Assembly (NCBI GenBank): GCA_049115695.1
Contig: JAGDZR010000005.1
Span: 1 to 64,000, forward strand
Reading direction: 5' to 3'
Source: JAGDZR01 sp049115695
Lineage (GTDB): Bacteria > Bacteroidota > Bacteroidia > Cytophagales > Cyclobacteriaceae
Length of the DNA stretch: 64,000 nt
This document shows positions 44,648 through 52,805 of the stretch, piece after piece. The notes beneath the pieces are model-generated. The model was given only the letters and a program-made list of their open reading frames with translations. It searched no databases and was not told where the DNA came from. Numbering within the stretch: the stretch's first letter is position 1; every line of letters begins with the position of its first letter. The position numbers and the translations under genes are program-made.

Positions 44648-46147
44648 TTACTCCAGCTCCATTTTGAAAACGGTTGCGAATTCATTCATGGGAGCATCAG
44701 GTGTCACAATCGTCAATCCAGTGTGTGCGTGATCAAACGCAACTTCAGTATCTGATCCAAGAAGTGTAATTCGCTTGATTGGAGTGAGCGGAGCGTATCT
44801 GTGTTTGGCTAGTAGTTTTAGCCAGATCTTCTTGCCTCGTTGTGGTTGGCCCAGGCAGAACATATACAGTGTTTTTTCATCTTTTGATTGCGTAAATCGA
44901 ATATCCTCTGCTGTGTATTTAACGGTGGATGACTGACCGCCATGAGAACCTTCACCGGCTCTGGCATTCCCAAATCCAAAAAGTGCCCAGGGTTTTGTAT
45001 CATAGATTGCTTCTCCATGTTTGGAAAACCAACTGCCCATTTCTAGCAAAATATCTTTTTGCTCGGGTGGAATGGTGCCATCAGCTTTTGGAGAAATGTT
45101 GAGCAAAACAATGCCGTTCTTGCTGACAACATCAATGAGATTTCTAATCACCATGCTGGCCGGTTTGTAAGTTTGTCCGTCGATATATCCCCATGATTTG
45201 AAGCTAAGGGTAATATCAGTCATCCATGGTTTTTCGGTGATATCTCTTCGTCCCCCTTGCTCAATGTCATGAATACCAACTGAAGTGGGGAGATCCAACT
45301 GTTTGTATGCAATGGCAACTTGTTGGTCGTTTTTAGCCTCATTGTTGAAATAGTAGGCGATCATTTCTTTTTTGTACTCATCAGGTATGAATCTTAACCA
45401 TGAATCAAACCAGATAATATCCGGTTGATATTTATCAATTACTTCCACGACCTGATCCTTCCAGTAGTCATGAAATTCCTTTTCAGGAATGTTTCCATAA
45501 AACTTGCTCAACTTCGGATCTGTTGAGGAAGTATGCCAATCTGGATTGTAGGTGAAGTGGCTGTTAAATTCGCCCCATTGATCAGGTTGATCCCTATTTC
45601 GTTGTAGATTTCTGGCATGATGGAAGGTGGTAACCAATTTCAACCCTTTCGATCTCAAAGCTTTGGCCAGCTCACCAGTGATATCTTGCTCGGGTCCCAT
45701 ATCAGCGGCATTCCAGGGATTGATCTCACTATCCCACATCGCAAAGCCGTCGTGATGCTGAGCAACTGGTCCGGCAAATTTTGCTCCGGCCTTTTCAAAG
45801 AGATTGGCCCACTCGGTGGCGTCAAAATGTTCTGCGTTAAAGTCTTCAATGAAGTGGTGATAGCCAAATTCGCTTTGATCGCCATATGTTTTGCGATGAT
45901 GCTCATATTCTTTGGTCCCCTCGATGTACATCTTACTTGGATACCACTCACTGCTAAAGGCAGGAACGGCATAAACACCCCAATGAAAGTAAATGCCCAG
46001 TTTAGCATCTTGCAGCCATTGTGGAACAGCGTTATGTTCACTCAAAGATTCCCAGGTGGGCAGGTATTTTTTTTCTTCGCTATTTGTAGGTTGCTTTACC
46101 TCAGCACAGGACAGTGCCAAAACCAGGATTACAGACAGATGTTTCAT
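44648..46147 (-). CDS. alpha-L-fucosidase, GH29 lipoprotein
   Basis: 499 residues. Lipobox VLALSC (Cys14), so likely periplasmic or surface anchored. Catalytic (beta/alpha)8 barrel: YFHWGVYAVPAFSSEWY near residue 53, KFAGPVAQHHDGFAMW near 123 with the substrate-binding HH, and the nucleophile Asp248 in IIWFDSW. Shape fits GH29; subfamily not assigned. It hydrolyses terminal alpha-L-fucose from glycans. It is the only gene on the opposite strand in the copper island and has no obvious functional link to it; the SusCD system is 19 kb away. Confidence 0.92.
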   Translation of the reverse strand: MKHLSVILVLALSCAEVKQPTNSEEKKYLPTWESLSEHNAVPQWLQDAKLGIYFHWGVYAVPAFSSEWYPSKMYIEGTKEYEHHRKTYGDQSEFGYHHFIEDFNAEHFDATEWANLFEKAGAKFAGPVAQHHDGFAMWDSEINPWNAADMGPEQDITGELAKALRSKGLKLVTTFHHARNLQRNRDQPDQWGEFNSHFTYNPDWHTSSTDPKLSKFYGNIPEKEFHDYWKDQVVEVIDKYQPDIIWFDSWLRFIPDEYKKEMIAYYFNNEAKNDQQVAIAYKQLDLPTSVGIHDIEQGGRRDITEKPWMTDITLSFKSWGYIDGQTYKPASMVIRNLIDVVSKNGIVLLNISPKADGTIPPEQKDILLEMGSWFSKHGEAIYDTKPWALFGFGNARAGEGSHGGQSSTVKYTAEDIRFTQSKDEKTLYMFCLGQPQRGKKIWLKLLAKHRYAPLTPIKRITLLGSDTEVAFDHAHTGLTIVTPDAPMNEFATVFKMELE

Positions 46148-46249
46148 AGAACGAGATTTTTTTCAATCTATTCAATGTATGTGAAATGGTTTCCGGAACC
46201 GTTCCCGCTAGTGTCGCCCTTTTGTGAAATGGTTGCAAAGGTCTTGTCT

Positions 46250-46257
46250 TACTTTTG
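46250..46257 (+). promoter_or_regulatory. -7 box upstream of copA
   Basis: TACTTTTG exactly matches TAnnTTTG; 63 bases lie between it and the ATG at 46321. No TTG at optimal spacing, which would fit an activator-dependent promoter. Confidence 0.4.
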
Positions 46258-46320
46258 CACAAGTCATGTGAACGAAAAGGTATGGGCGCATTGTTAATAC
46301 ATAAGCATCCAATAGTCTAG

Positions 46321-48543
46321 ATGACAGTAGAAAAAACAGAAAGTAGTCAGATCAATCAGTCATTCAATGTGCTCGGGATGACTTGTGCCGCTTGCGCAAC
46401 TAGCTTGGAAAGCTATGTGAGCAGTCTTCAGGGAGTGGAACGAGTAGCAGTCAATTATCCGAACAAGTCCGTCGATTTAGCTTATGATGCAAGCCAATTG
46501 GAGTTGAAGGCGATTGTAGCCAAGGCTCATGAGATAGGTTATGACATTGTTGTAGGCAATGAGTCTGAGCGAAAGGCAGTGATCGAACAGTCTGAATTGG
46601 AAAGAATTCAAACCCTGAAAGGTAGACTTTGGATTGCCGTCATTTGCTCAACACCTATTTTCATCATGGCCATGTTCATGATGGGAGTTTTTCCTTACGA
46701 GAATTGGATTATGCTGCTTTTGAGTTTGCCGGTAATGACCTGGAGTGGACAGGAGTTTTACATCAACGCCTGGCGAAGGATCAAGCACGGCACAACGAGT
46801 ATGGACACGCTTGTTGCCTTGAGTACTGGCATTGCATTTGTTTTCAGCGTTTTTAACACAGCATTTCCAGAAGTGCTGACGGCAATCGGAGCGACTCCTC
46901 ATGTGTATTTTGAGTCTGCCGTAATCATTATCACATTGATTCTATTAGGGCGGTATCTCGAGGAACGTGCAAAATTGAAAACTGGTGATGCCATCAAGCA
47001 ACTGATGAAGTTGCAGCCAGAGCAGGTTACAGTGATTAGAAATGGTGAAGAGCAAGTCATATCGCTTGCAGACGTAGTTGTAAATGATTTGGTAGTAGTT
47101 AAGCCAGGAGAACGAATTGCTGTAGATGGCCTCATCAAAAAGGGAGATTCCTTTGTGGATGAGAGTATGATCACGGGTGAGTCGATACCAGTTGAGAAGC
47201 GAAAAAAGGACATGATCTATTCGGGAACCATTAATCAGAATGGAAACTTAAAGGTCCTGGTGAAGAAGACAAATCAAGAAACGGTATTGGCAGGCATTAT
47301 CAAGAGAGTTGGACATGCGCAAGCCAGTAAGCCGGCTATTCAAAAGACTGTTGATAAAGTGTCGGCAGTATTTGTGCCCGTTGTGGTAGTCTTGGCAATT
47401 GCTACATTTCTGGTTTGGTTGCTGGTTGGAGGTGAGGCGATGCACGGAATGATTGCGGCCATCACTGTGTTGATTATCGCGTGTCCTTGCGCCCTGGGGT
47501 TGGCTACTCCAACTGCCGTGATGGTCGGTATTGGGAAAAGTGCACTGAAGGGCATCCTTGTCAAGAATGCGGATACCTTAGAAACTGCTGGACATATAGA
47601 TACCATCGTTTTAGATAAAACCGGTACAATAACTGAGGGGCGACCTAGTGTGCAAGCCGTAAAATGGTTTGGCGATAGTGGACAATATGCTCCGATCCTG
47701 AAAGGCATGGAAGAGTTGTCAGAACACCCACTTGCCAATGCAGTCGTCGAATACCTGAGTGAATTTACTTCCTCTGGTGAGATTGATCATTTTGAAAGCC
47801 AGTCCGGGTTTGGAATAAAGGCACAGGTTGATGGGGTGGATTATGCAGTGGGAAATCGACGATTGATGCACCAGGTGGTCATTGAAGAATCAGCTCTAAA
47901 TGAAGAACAGAGCATGAAGGCTGACGGTCAGACGTTGATTTATTTTGCTAAGAATGATCAGCTCATTGCTATGCTGAGTATAGCTGATCAGCTCAAATCA
48001 ACCTCCGCAAATGCCATTGCGACCCTACAACAGAGCAATATTGAAGTTCATATGTTAACAGGTGATGCAGAAGAGGTCGCCAAATCTGTTTGTCAACAGG
48101 TTGGTATTACCAATTGGCAGTCTGAGATGCTACCGGCGGACAAGTATGTATACGTGGCAGAAATGCAGCGAAAAGGCAAAAAGGTAGCCATGGCCGGAGA
48201 TGGGATTAACGATGCGGAGGCACTTGTTAAAGCTGACGTTGGCATAGCGATGGGGCATGGGACGGATATAGCCATGGAAGCAGCAGGAATTACTTTAATT
48301 CGGTCTGATCTTCAGCAAATTGTAAATGCCATTCGCATTTCGAAAGCCACCATTAAAACGATCAGGCAAAACTTGTTTTGGGCGTTTGTTTATAATCTCA
48401 TTGCGCTACCAGTGGCGGCTGGTATATTGTACCCCATCAATGGATTTATGCTCAATCCAATGATTGCAGGAGGCGCAATGGCATTTAGTTCGATTTCTGT
48501 GGTATTGAATAGCCTTAGACTGAGGAAAGTCAATGTTGATTAA
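46321..48543 (+). CDS. copA: copper-translocating P-type ATPase (CopA)
   Basis: 740 residues. One N-terminal HMA domain with GMTCAAC (Cys22, Cys25), eight membrane helices, the actuator TGES, the ion-site CPC in IACPCALG (Cys388-Pro389-Cys390), phosphorylation Asp432 in DKTGT, HP in SEHPLANAV, and MLTGD/GDGINDAEAL. Exports Cu(I) from cytoplasm to periplasm, where the Cus-type pump can take over. Start at ATG 46321. The next gene, 33 bases downstream, encodes a small HMA chaperone. Confidence 0.96.
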   Translation: MTVEKTESSQINQSFNVLGMTCAACATSLESYVSSLQGVERVAVNYPNKSVDLAYDASQLELKAIVAKAHEIGYDIVVGNESERKAVIEQSELERIQTLKGRLWIAVICSTPIFIMAMFMMGVFPYENWIMLLLSLPVMTWSGQEFYINAWRRIKHGTTSMDTLVALSTGIAFVFSVFNTAFPEVLTAIGATPHVYFESAVIIITLILLGRYLEERAKLKTGDAIKQLMKLQPEQVTVIRNGEEQVISLADVVVNDLVVVKPGERIAVDGLIKKGDSFVDESMITGESIPVEKRKKDMIYSGTINQNGNLKVLVKKTNQETVLAGIIKRVGHAQASKPAIQKTVDKVSAVFVPVVVVLAIATFLVWLLVGGEAMHGMIAAITVLIIACPCALGLATPTAVMVGIGKSALKGILVKNADTLETAGHIDTIVLDKTGTITEGRPSVQAVKWFGDSGQYAPILKGMEELSEHPLANAVVEYLSEFTSSGEIDHFESQSGFGIKAQVDGVDYAVGNRRLMHQVVIEESALNEEQSMKADGQTLIYFAKNDQLIAMLSIADQLKSTSANAIATLQQSNIEVHMLTGDAEEVAKSVCQQVGITNWQSEMLPADKYVYVAEMQRKGKKVAMAGDGINDAEALVKADVGIAMGHGTDIAMEAAGITLIRSDLQQIVNAIRISKATIKTIRQNLFWAFVYNLIALPVAAGILYPINGFMLNPMIAGGAMAFSSISVVLNSLRLRKVNVD

Positions 48544-48576
48544 CCTGACAATCCGTTAATTTGTACAACGAAAACA

Positions 48577-48798
48577 ATGATAATGAAGAAATTAACCTAT
48601 AAAACTAATATCAACTGCGGAGGATGTATACAGTCCGTCACTCCTTTTTTGAATGAGGTAGATGATATTGACAGTTGGAAAGTAGATACGGACAATCCAG
48701 ATAAGATATTAACTATCGAAGGAGAAGAAGACCTTTCCAGCAAGGAGATCATTGACACAGTAATAAAGGCTGGATTTATGATCGAAGAAATTGCCTGA
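48577..48798 (+). CDS. CopZ-like HMA metallochaperone
   Basis: 73 residues (ATG 48577, with a second ATG two codons later). A single HMA fold with NINCGGC as the metal loop and the SSKEIIDTVIKAGF helix. The residue before the CxxC is Asn rather than Met, and GGC replaces the usual xxC, as in several Bacteroidetes copies. Cytoplasmic delivery of Cu(I) to the CopA encoded just upstream is the likely role. Confidence 0.88.
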   Translation: MIMKKLTYKTNINCGGCIQSVTPFLNEVDDIDSWKVDTDNPDKILTIEGEEDLSSKEIIDTVIKAGFMIEEIA

Positions 48799-48943
48799 TA
48801 AGTGATTTTATCAGTATTTATGATTTTCGATTGAATCTGGATAAAATAGTTAATAGCCTCGTTGACATGGACCAATAAGTAAGGATTGGAATTTATTTTA
48901 ATTGCCCTGTAACCTTTTAAAATTCCTATACGTAATATTGTTT

Positions 48944-48961
48944 GTAAGTGATCACTCACTT
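48944..48961. promoter_or_regulatory. candidate operator of the TetR regulator, site 1
   Basis: GTAAGTGATCACTCACTT contains the palindrome AGTGATCACT and lies 5 bases before the tetR start. It shares 13 of 18 positions with a second site ahead of the SDR gene (49511-49528). Autoregulation is inference. Confidence 0.45.
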
Positions 48962-48966
48962 TATTT

Positions 48967-49494
48967 ATGACTGAAAAGCAAGAGAAAATATTGAACGCCG
49001 CTTTGGCACTTTTTGCCGAGGAAGGATATAATACTACTTCAACAAATAAGGTAGCTAAAAAGGCTGGCGTTTCAGAAGGGCTTATTTTCAGGCATTTTAA
49101 AAATAAAGAGGGATTACTTGCTGCCATCATGAAGGAGGGAGAAGAGCGTGCCAAAGTACTTCAGTCCGATGTTTTACTGGAATCAGATCCCAAAGAAGTA
49201 GTAAGGAAAACCTTGCATTTAGGTGATAAAATGATGGATACAGAGGAAAGTAATGCATTCTGGAAGCTTCAATTCAAATTAAAATGGGAATTGGAGTATT
49301 ACGGTGCGGAAAAGATGGAACCACTGGAATTGATATTGGCTAATGCCTTGGAGAAGTTGGGTTATTCGAATCCTCGAATGGAAGCCAGAATGCTGTTGCT
49401 AACGCTGGAAGGGTTGGCAATGCGTTATTATTTACAGGACGGATTTGAACTGGCTCCTCACATCGATTTTTTGGTGAATAAATATGATGTTTAA
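48967..49494 (+). CDS. TetR/AcrR-family transcriptional regulator
   Basis: 175 residues. N-terminal HTH (about 5-50): KILNAALALFAEEGYNTTSTNKVAKKAGVSEGLIFRHFKNKEGLL. The C-terminal ligand domain is helical and short. Forty-six bases separate it from the SDR gene; it likely represses its own gene and the following operon through the two similar sites noted. Ligand unknown. Confidence 0.9.
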   Translation: MTEKQEKILNAALALFAEEGYNTTSTNKVAKKAGVSEGLIFRHFKNKEGLLAAIMKEGEERAKVLQSDVLLESDPKEVVRKTLHLGDKMMDTEESNAFWKLQFKLKWELEYYGAEKMEPLELILANALEKLGYSNPRMEARMLLLTLEGLAMRYYLQDGFELAPHIDFLVNKYDV

Positions 49495-49510
49495 AAAAAT
49501 AACACAAAAA

Positions 49511-49528
49511 TAAGTAAGTACTCACATA
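49511..49528. promoter_or_regulatory. candidate operator of the TetR regulator, site 2
   Basis: TAAGTAAGTACTCACATA with the quasi-palindrome GTAAGTACTCAC centred on GTAC, a common TetR operator form. It lies 13 bases upstream of the SDR start and resembles site 1. Confidence 0.45.
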
Positions 49529-49540
49529 ATTAAATAGATC

Positions 49541-50365
49541 ATGGATAAGAAAGTAGTATTAATTACCGGAGCATCTTCAGGTATGGGTAAGGATGCGGCA
49601 TTGCAGTTAATCAAAGAAGGTCATATCGTTTATGGTGCGGCCAGAAGAGTAGAATTGATGCAGGACATTGAAAAAGCTGGTGGGCATGCCATCAGATTGG
49701 ATGTAACCAATTCGGATGAGATAAAAATGGGTGTTGATCGAATTCTTAAAGAGCATGGTCGCATTGATGTTTTAGTCAATAATGCCGGATATGGTTTGTA
49801 TGGGTCTGTTGAAGAGGTGTCCATTGAAGACGCCAAACGCCAGTTTGATGTGAATATATTTGGGTTAGCTCAAATCACGCAGGCAGTCATTCCTCAAATG
49901 CGAGGGAGGCGATCAGGAAAGATTATCAATATTTCATCGATGGGCGGCAAAATGTATACGCCACTTGGCGCCTGGTACCATGCCACTAAGCACGCACTTG
50001 AAGGATGGAGTGATTGTTTGAGGTTGGAGTTAGCTCAATTCGGAATAGATGTTGTCATTGTTGAACCAGGTGCTATTGCCACAGAGTTTGGTGATGTAAT
50101 GCTCGATCCAATGGTGAAAAACTCAGGAAATGGCCCGTATAAGCCATTGGTAGATGCGCTAGCTAAATCAACTAAGGAAATGTATAGCAAAAAGAATGCG
50201 GCTTCACCATCGTCAGTAATTACGAATGTAATTTCAAAGGCCATACGATCTGCCAAGCCTAAGACCAGGTATCGTGCAGGAAAATGGGCAAAACCTATGG
50301 TTTGGATTCGTGTTAACTTAGGTGATAGAATTTTTGATAAGACGGTGATGAGTCAAATAAAATAG
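49541..50365 (+). CDS. short-chain dehydrogenase/reductase (SDR)
   Basis: 274 residues. NAD(P)-binding TGASSGMGKDAA near the N-terminus, NNAG in the middle, catalytic Ser (NISSMGG), and the Tyr-Lys pair in WYHATKHALEGWSD. Typical classical SDR length. Substrate unknown; it may act on lipophilic aldehydes, alcohols or ketones. First structural gene of the TetR-linked operon; the next gene starts two bases after its stop. Confidence 0.9.
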   Translation: MDKKVVLITGASSGMGKDAALQLIKEGHIVYGAARRVELMQDIEKAGGHAIRLDVTNSDEIKMGVDRILKEHGRIDVLVNNAGYGLYGSVEEVSIEDAKRQFDVNIFGLAQITQAVIPQMRGRRSGKIINISSMGGKMYTPLGAWYHATKHALEGWSDCLRLELAQFGIDVVIVEPGAIATEFGDVMLDPMVKNSGNGPYKPLVDALAKSTKEMYSKKNAASPSSVITNVISKAIRSAKPKTRYRAGKWAKPMVWIRVNLGDRIFDKTVMSQIK

Positions 50366-50367
50366 TC

Positions 50368-51042
50368 ATGAAAGTAATTGTAACTGGAGCAACAGGAATG
50401 GTAGGTAAGGGTGTTCTTTTGGAATGCTTTGACCATCCAGAGATTACAGATGTTTTATCAATAAGCAGACGGTCTTTGGGTATAAAGCACGAAAAGCTAA
50501 AAGAACTGATCCATAAGGATTTTTCTGAGTTCAAATCTGTGGAAGATCAACTCAAGGGATATGACGCATGCTATCACAGCATGGGGGTAAGTGCCACAGG
50601 AATGAGTGAAGAAGACTATACTCACATGACATTTGGCTTCAGCCTCTCTTTGGCAAAATCTCTCCATGCAGTAAACCCTGAAATGACCTTTGTCTATGTT
50701 TCGGGGCAGGGAACGGATTCGTCCGAACAGGGGCGATCCATGTGGGCAAGAGTGAAAGGGAAGACGGAAAATGATATTTTGAAACTTGGATTTAGGCAGG
50801 CATTTATGTTCAGACCTGGGGGTATTATTCCGCTCAGGGGAATTCGTTCGGCAACAAAACTTTATCAATTCTTTTATGATTACTTTATGTGGTTGCTGAA
50901 GTTGATCAAACTAATGGCCCCTTACTCCATTGTGAATACAACTCAAATTGGTCTTTCCATGATCAATGTTACGTTGGATGGGTATGATCGTGAAATTCTG
51001 AACCCAAAAGATATTATTGACACATCTGTTGAATCGTCTTAA
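50368..51042 (+). CDS. NAD(P)-binding Rossmann protein (atypical SDR, epimerase-like)
   Basis: 224 residues with VTGATGMVGKGVLLEC at the N-terminus, YVSGQGTDSSEQG in place of the usual active-site loop and FRPGGIIPLRGIRS near the C-terminus. Resembles atypical SDRs of the NmrA/epimerase-like group; no clear Tyr-x3-Lys is seen, so activity is uncertain. Co-transcribed with the SDR upstream and the hydrolase downstream. Confidence 0.8.
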   Translation: MKVIVTGATGMVGKGVLLECFDHPEITDVLSISRRSLGIKHEKLKELIHKDFSEFKSVEDQLKGYDACYHSMGVSATGMSEEDYTHMTFGFSLSLAKSLHAVNPEMTFVYVSGQGTDSSEQGRSMWARVKGKTENDILKLGFRQAFMFRPGGIIPLRGIRSATKLYQFFYDYFMWLLKLIKLMAPYSIVNTTQIGLSMINVTLDGYDREILNPKDIIDTSVESS

Positions 51043-51056
51043 CCCTTGATTGGTTA

Positions 51057-52025
51057 ATGAAAAAGACACTAATTCTAATACCTATCATTCTCCTTTTACT
51101 TGGAGGATATTTGGCATACTTCTTTATCGCCAATGATGCACCTATTATAAAAGGTAAAGTGATTTCCAATGTGGAGTTCAAGCCAGGCTTATCTCTTGAT
51201 GTATATAATCCGACAGTTGAAGTTTATGGTAGAAACCCAGTGGTTATTTTCTATCATGGAGGGGCATGGATTGGAGGTAGTAAAGAATCAGTTAATATCA
51301 ATAGATTTAATCATGCCATCAATGAATTAAGAAAGAATGGATTTGCTGTCGTGAGTCCCAATTATACGCTGGCAAGAAATGGACAATCCCCGTTTCCAGC
51401 TTGTATTGAAGATGGTTTTGACGCCTTGTTTTGGGTGACAGATCATGCTGAAGAGTATGGATTTGATTTGGATAACGTAGGAGTATTTGGTGAATCCGCC
51501 GGGGCACATATTGCTATGTCTGTAGGTTATGCCAAACCTTCTGATTTCGGGATTCCAAGGCGAAAACCTAAATTGGAGTATGTGGTTGATGTGTACGGTC
51601 CGAACCACCTGGAACGAATGTATCACATGCAAACAATGGACAGTATTAATGCACTGTTAGAAAAACTACCTCCTCATTTACAGGAATGTTTAGATATTGC
51701 TCAACATCTTTTTGGATTTGATCCAGATCAGGACACCCTGCGAGCTGAGAAAGTGATGACAATATATTCACCAATCAACTATCTTGATGCTGAGGATCCA
51801 TATACATTAATGATTCATGGTGATGTAGATCAAATTGTTCCATTGGACCAATCGACATTGTTGAAAGAAAAATTGGACTCACTTGGGGTCACAAATGACA
51901 TCAAGATTTTAGAAGGAGTGAATCATGCTTTTAGTGGCGCAACGCAACAACAAAAAACAGAAATGGAGGATTTGATTGCTAAGACCATCATGAGGAATTA
52001 TTCAGGTCAACTAAACAAACCATGA
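51057..52025 (+). CDS. alpha/beta hydrolase (carboxylesterase/lipase, HSL-like)
   Basis: 322 residues with an N-terminal membrane anchor (about 5-25). Oxyanion motif HGGAWIGGS, nucleophile Ser in GESAGAH, acid in HGDVDQIVP and the catalytic His in GVNHAF complete the triad. Likely hydrolyses small lipophilic esters near the membrane. Its 3' end overlaps that of the deoxynucleoside kinase gene by 19 bases. Confidence 0.9.
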   Translation: MKKTLILIPIILLLLGGYLAYFFIANDAPIIKGKVISNVEFKPGLSLDVYNPTVEVYGRNPVVIFYHGGAWIGGSKESVNINRFNHAINELRKNGFAVVSPNYTLARNGQSPFPACIEDGFDALFWVTDHAEEYGFDLDNVGVFGESAGAHIAMSVGYAKPSDFGIPRRKPKLEYVVDVYGPNHLERMYHMQTMDSINALLEKLPPHLQECLDIAQHLFGFDPDQDTLRAEKVMTIYSPINYLDAEDPYTLMIHGDVDQIVPLDQSTLLKEKLDSLGVTNDIKILEGVNHAFSGATQQQKTEMEDLIAKTIMRNYSGQLNKP

Positions 52026-52618
52026 ATTTCTGCATCGATTCTCTCAACAATCATTGAAAAATCATCAGGAGTATTTACAAAGTCAATTTCATCCACGTCA
52101 ACGATTAATAGCTTACCCAGTTTATAATCATCGATCCAATAGGTATAATGTTCATTGAGGTTTTTCAAATAATCGAGTCGAATGGCATTTTCATATGCTC
52201 TTCCTCTTTTCTGAATTTGACTCACCAGTTTAGGAATGTCAGACCGGAGATAGATCAGGAGATCTGGGGGCTTGACATGCTGAATCATTGACTCATACAA
52301 AGTCAGATATGTAGAATAGTCTCGTTCATTGAGCATGCCTGACTCATATAGATTCAAGGCAAATATGTGGGCATCCTCATAGATCGTTCGGTCTTGAATC
52401 GTCGGACTTCTTTCGATGGTCTTAATTTGGTTGAACCTACTGTTGAGGAAATAAACCTGAAGATGAAATGCCCATGTCTTCATGTCCTCATAAAAGTCAG
52501 CCAAATATGGATTGTTGTCTACAGCTTCGTACAGCACCTTCCATTTGTAATGGTTCCCGAGTTTTTCTGCAAGAGTTGTTTTTCCAGACCCAATGTTGCC
52601 ACAAATCGCTAAATACAT
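52007..52618 (-). CDS. deoxynucleoside kinase (dNK family)
   Basis: 203 residues. P-loop GNIGSGKTT at the N-terminus, the conserved DRTIYEDAHIFA (ERS/DRS-like base-sugar motif), and the lid RGRAYEN. Phosphorylates deoxynucleosides for salvage in the cytoplasm. Exact substrate not determinable. An exact -7 box TAGATTTG lies 5 bases upstream on the minus strand (52624-52631). Confidence 0.9.
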   Translation of the reverse strand: MYLAICGNIGSGKTTLAEKLGNHYKWKVLYEAVDNNPYLADFYEDMKTWAFHLQVYFLNSRFNQIKTIERSPTIQDRTIYEDAHIFALNLYESGMLNERDYSTYLTLYESMIQHVKPPDLLIYLRSDIPKLVSQIQKRGRAYENAIRLDYLKNLNEHYTYWIDDYKLGKLLIVDVDEIDFVNTPDDFSMIVERIDAEIHGLFS

Positions 52619-52623
52619 GCGTG

Positions 52624-52631
52624 CAAATCTA
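52624..52631 (-). promoter_or_regulatory. -7 box of the deoxynucleoside kinase gene
   Basis: TAGATTTG on the minus strand, matching TAnnTTTG; 5 bases before the start codon. Nothing at -33. Confidence 0.35.
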
Positions 52632-52768
52632 TTGCCCAGGAATCATGGTTAGGCATAATTGGTATTACATCATTTAATTTTTCCTGCTTTGTCATCTGAA
52701 TATCGACTGCAAACCCCATTCTCCAACCAGTCATATAAATACTTGTTAAAATGGCCTTACAAGGGTGG

Positions 52769-52776
52769 TACTTTTG
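52769..52776 (+). promoter_or_regulatory. -7 box of the DUF5916 gene
   Basis: TACTTTTG matches TAnnTTTG exactly, 29 bases before the ATG at 52806. Because it lies inside a longer open frame beginning at 52659, it supports the downstream start. Confidence 0.45.
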
Positions 52777-52805
52777 TAGATATTTTAAGAATTCAAAATA
52801 CCTTA

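Noticed and set aside
48844..48943. CsoR- or CueR-type copper operator before tetR
   Set aside because: No palindrome of the CueR or CsoR kind was recognised in the 100 bases after the HMA chaperone.
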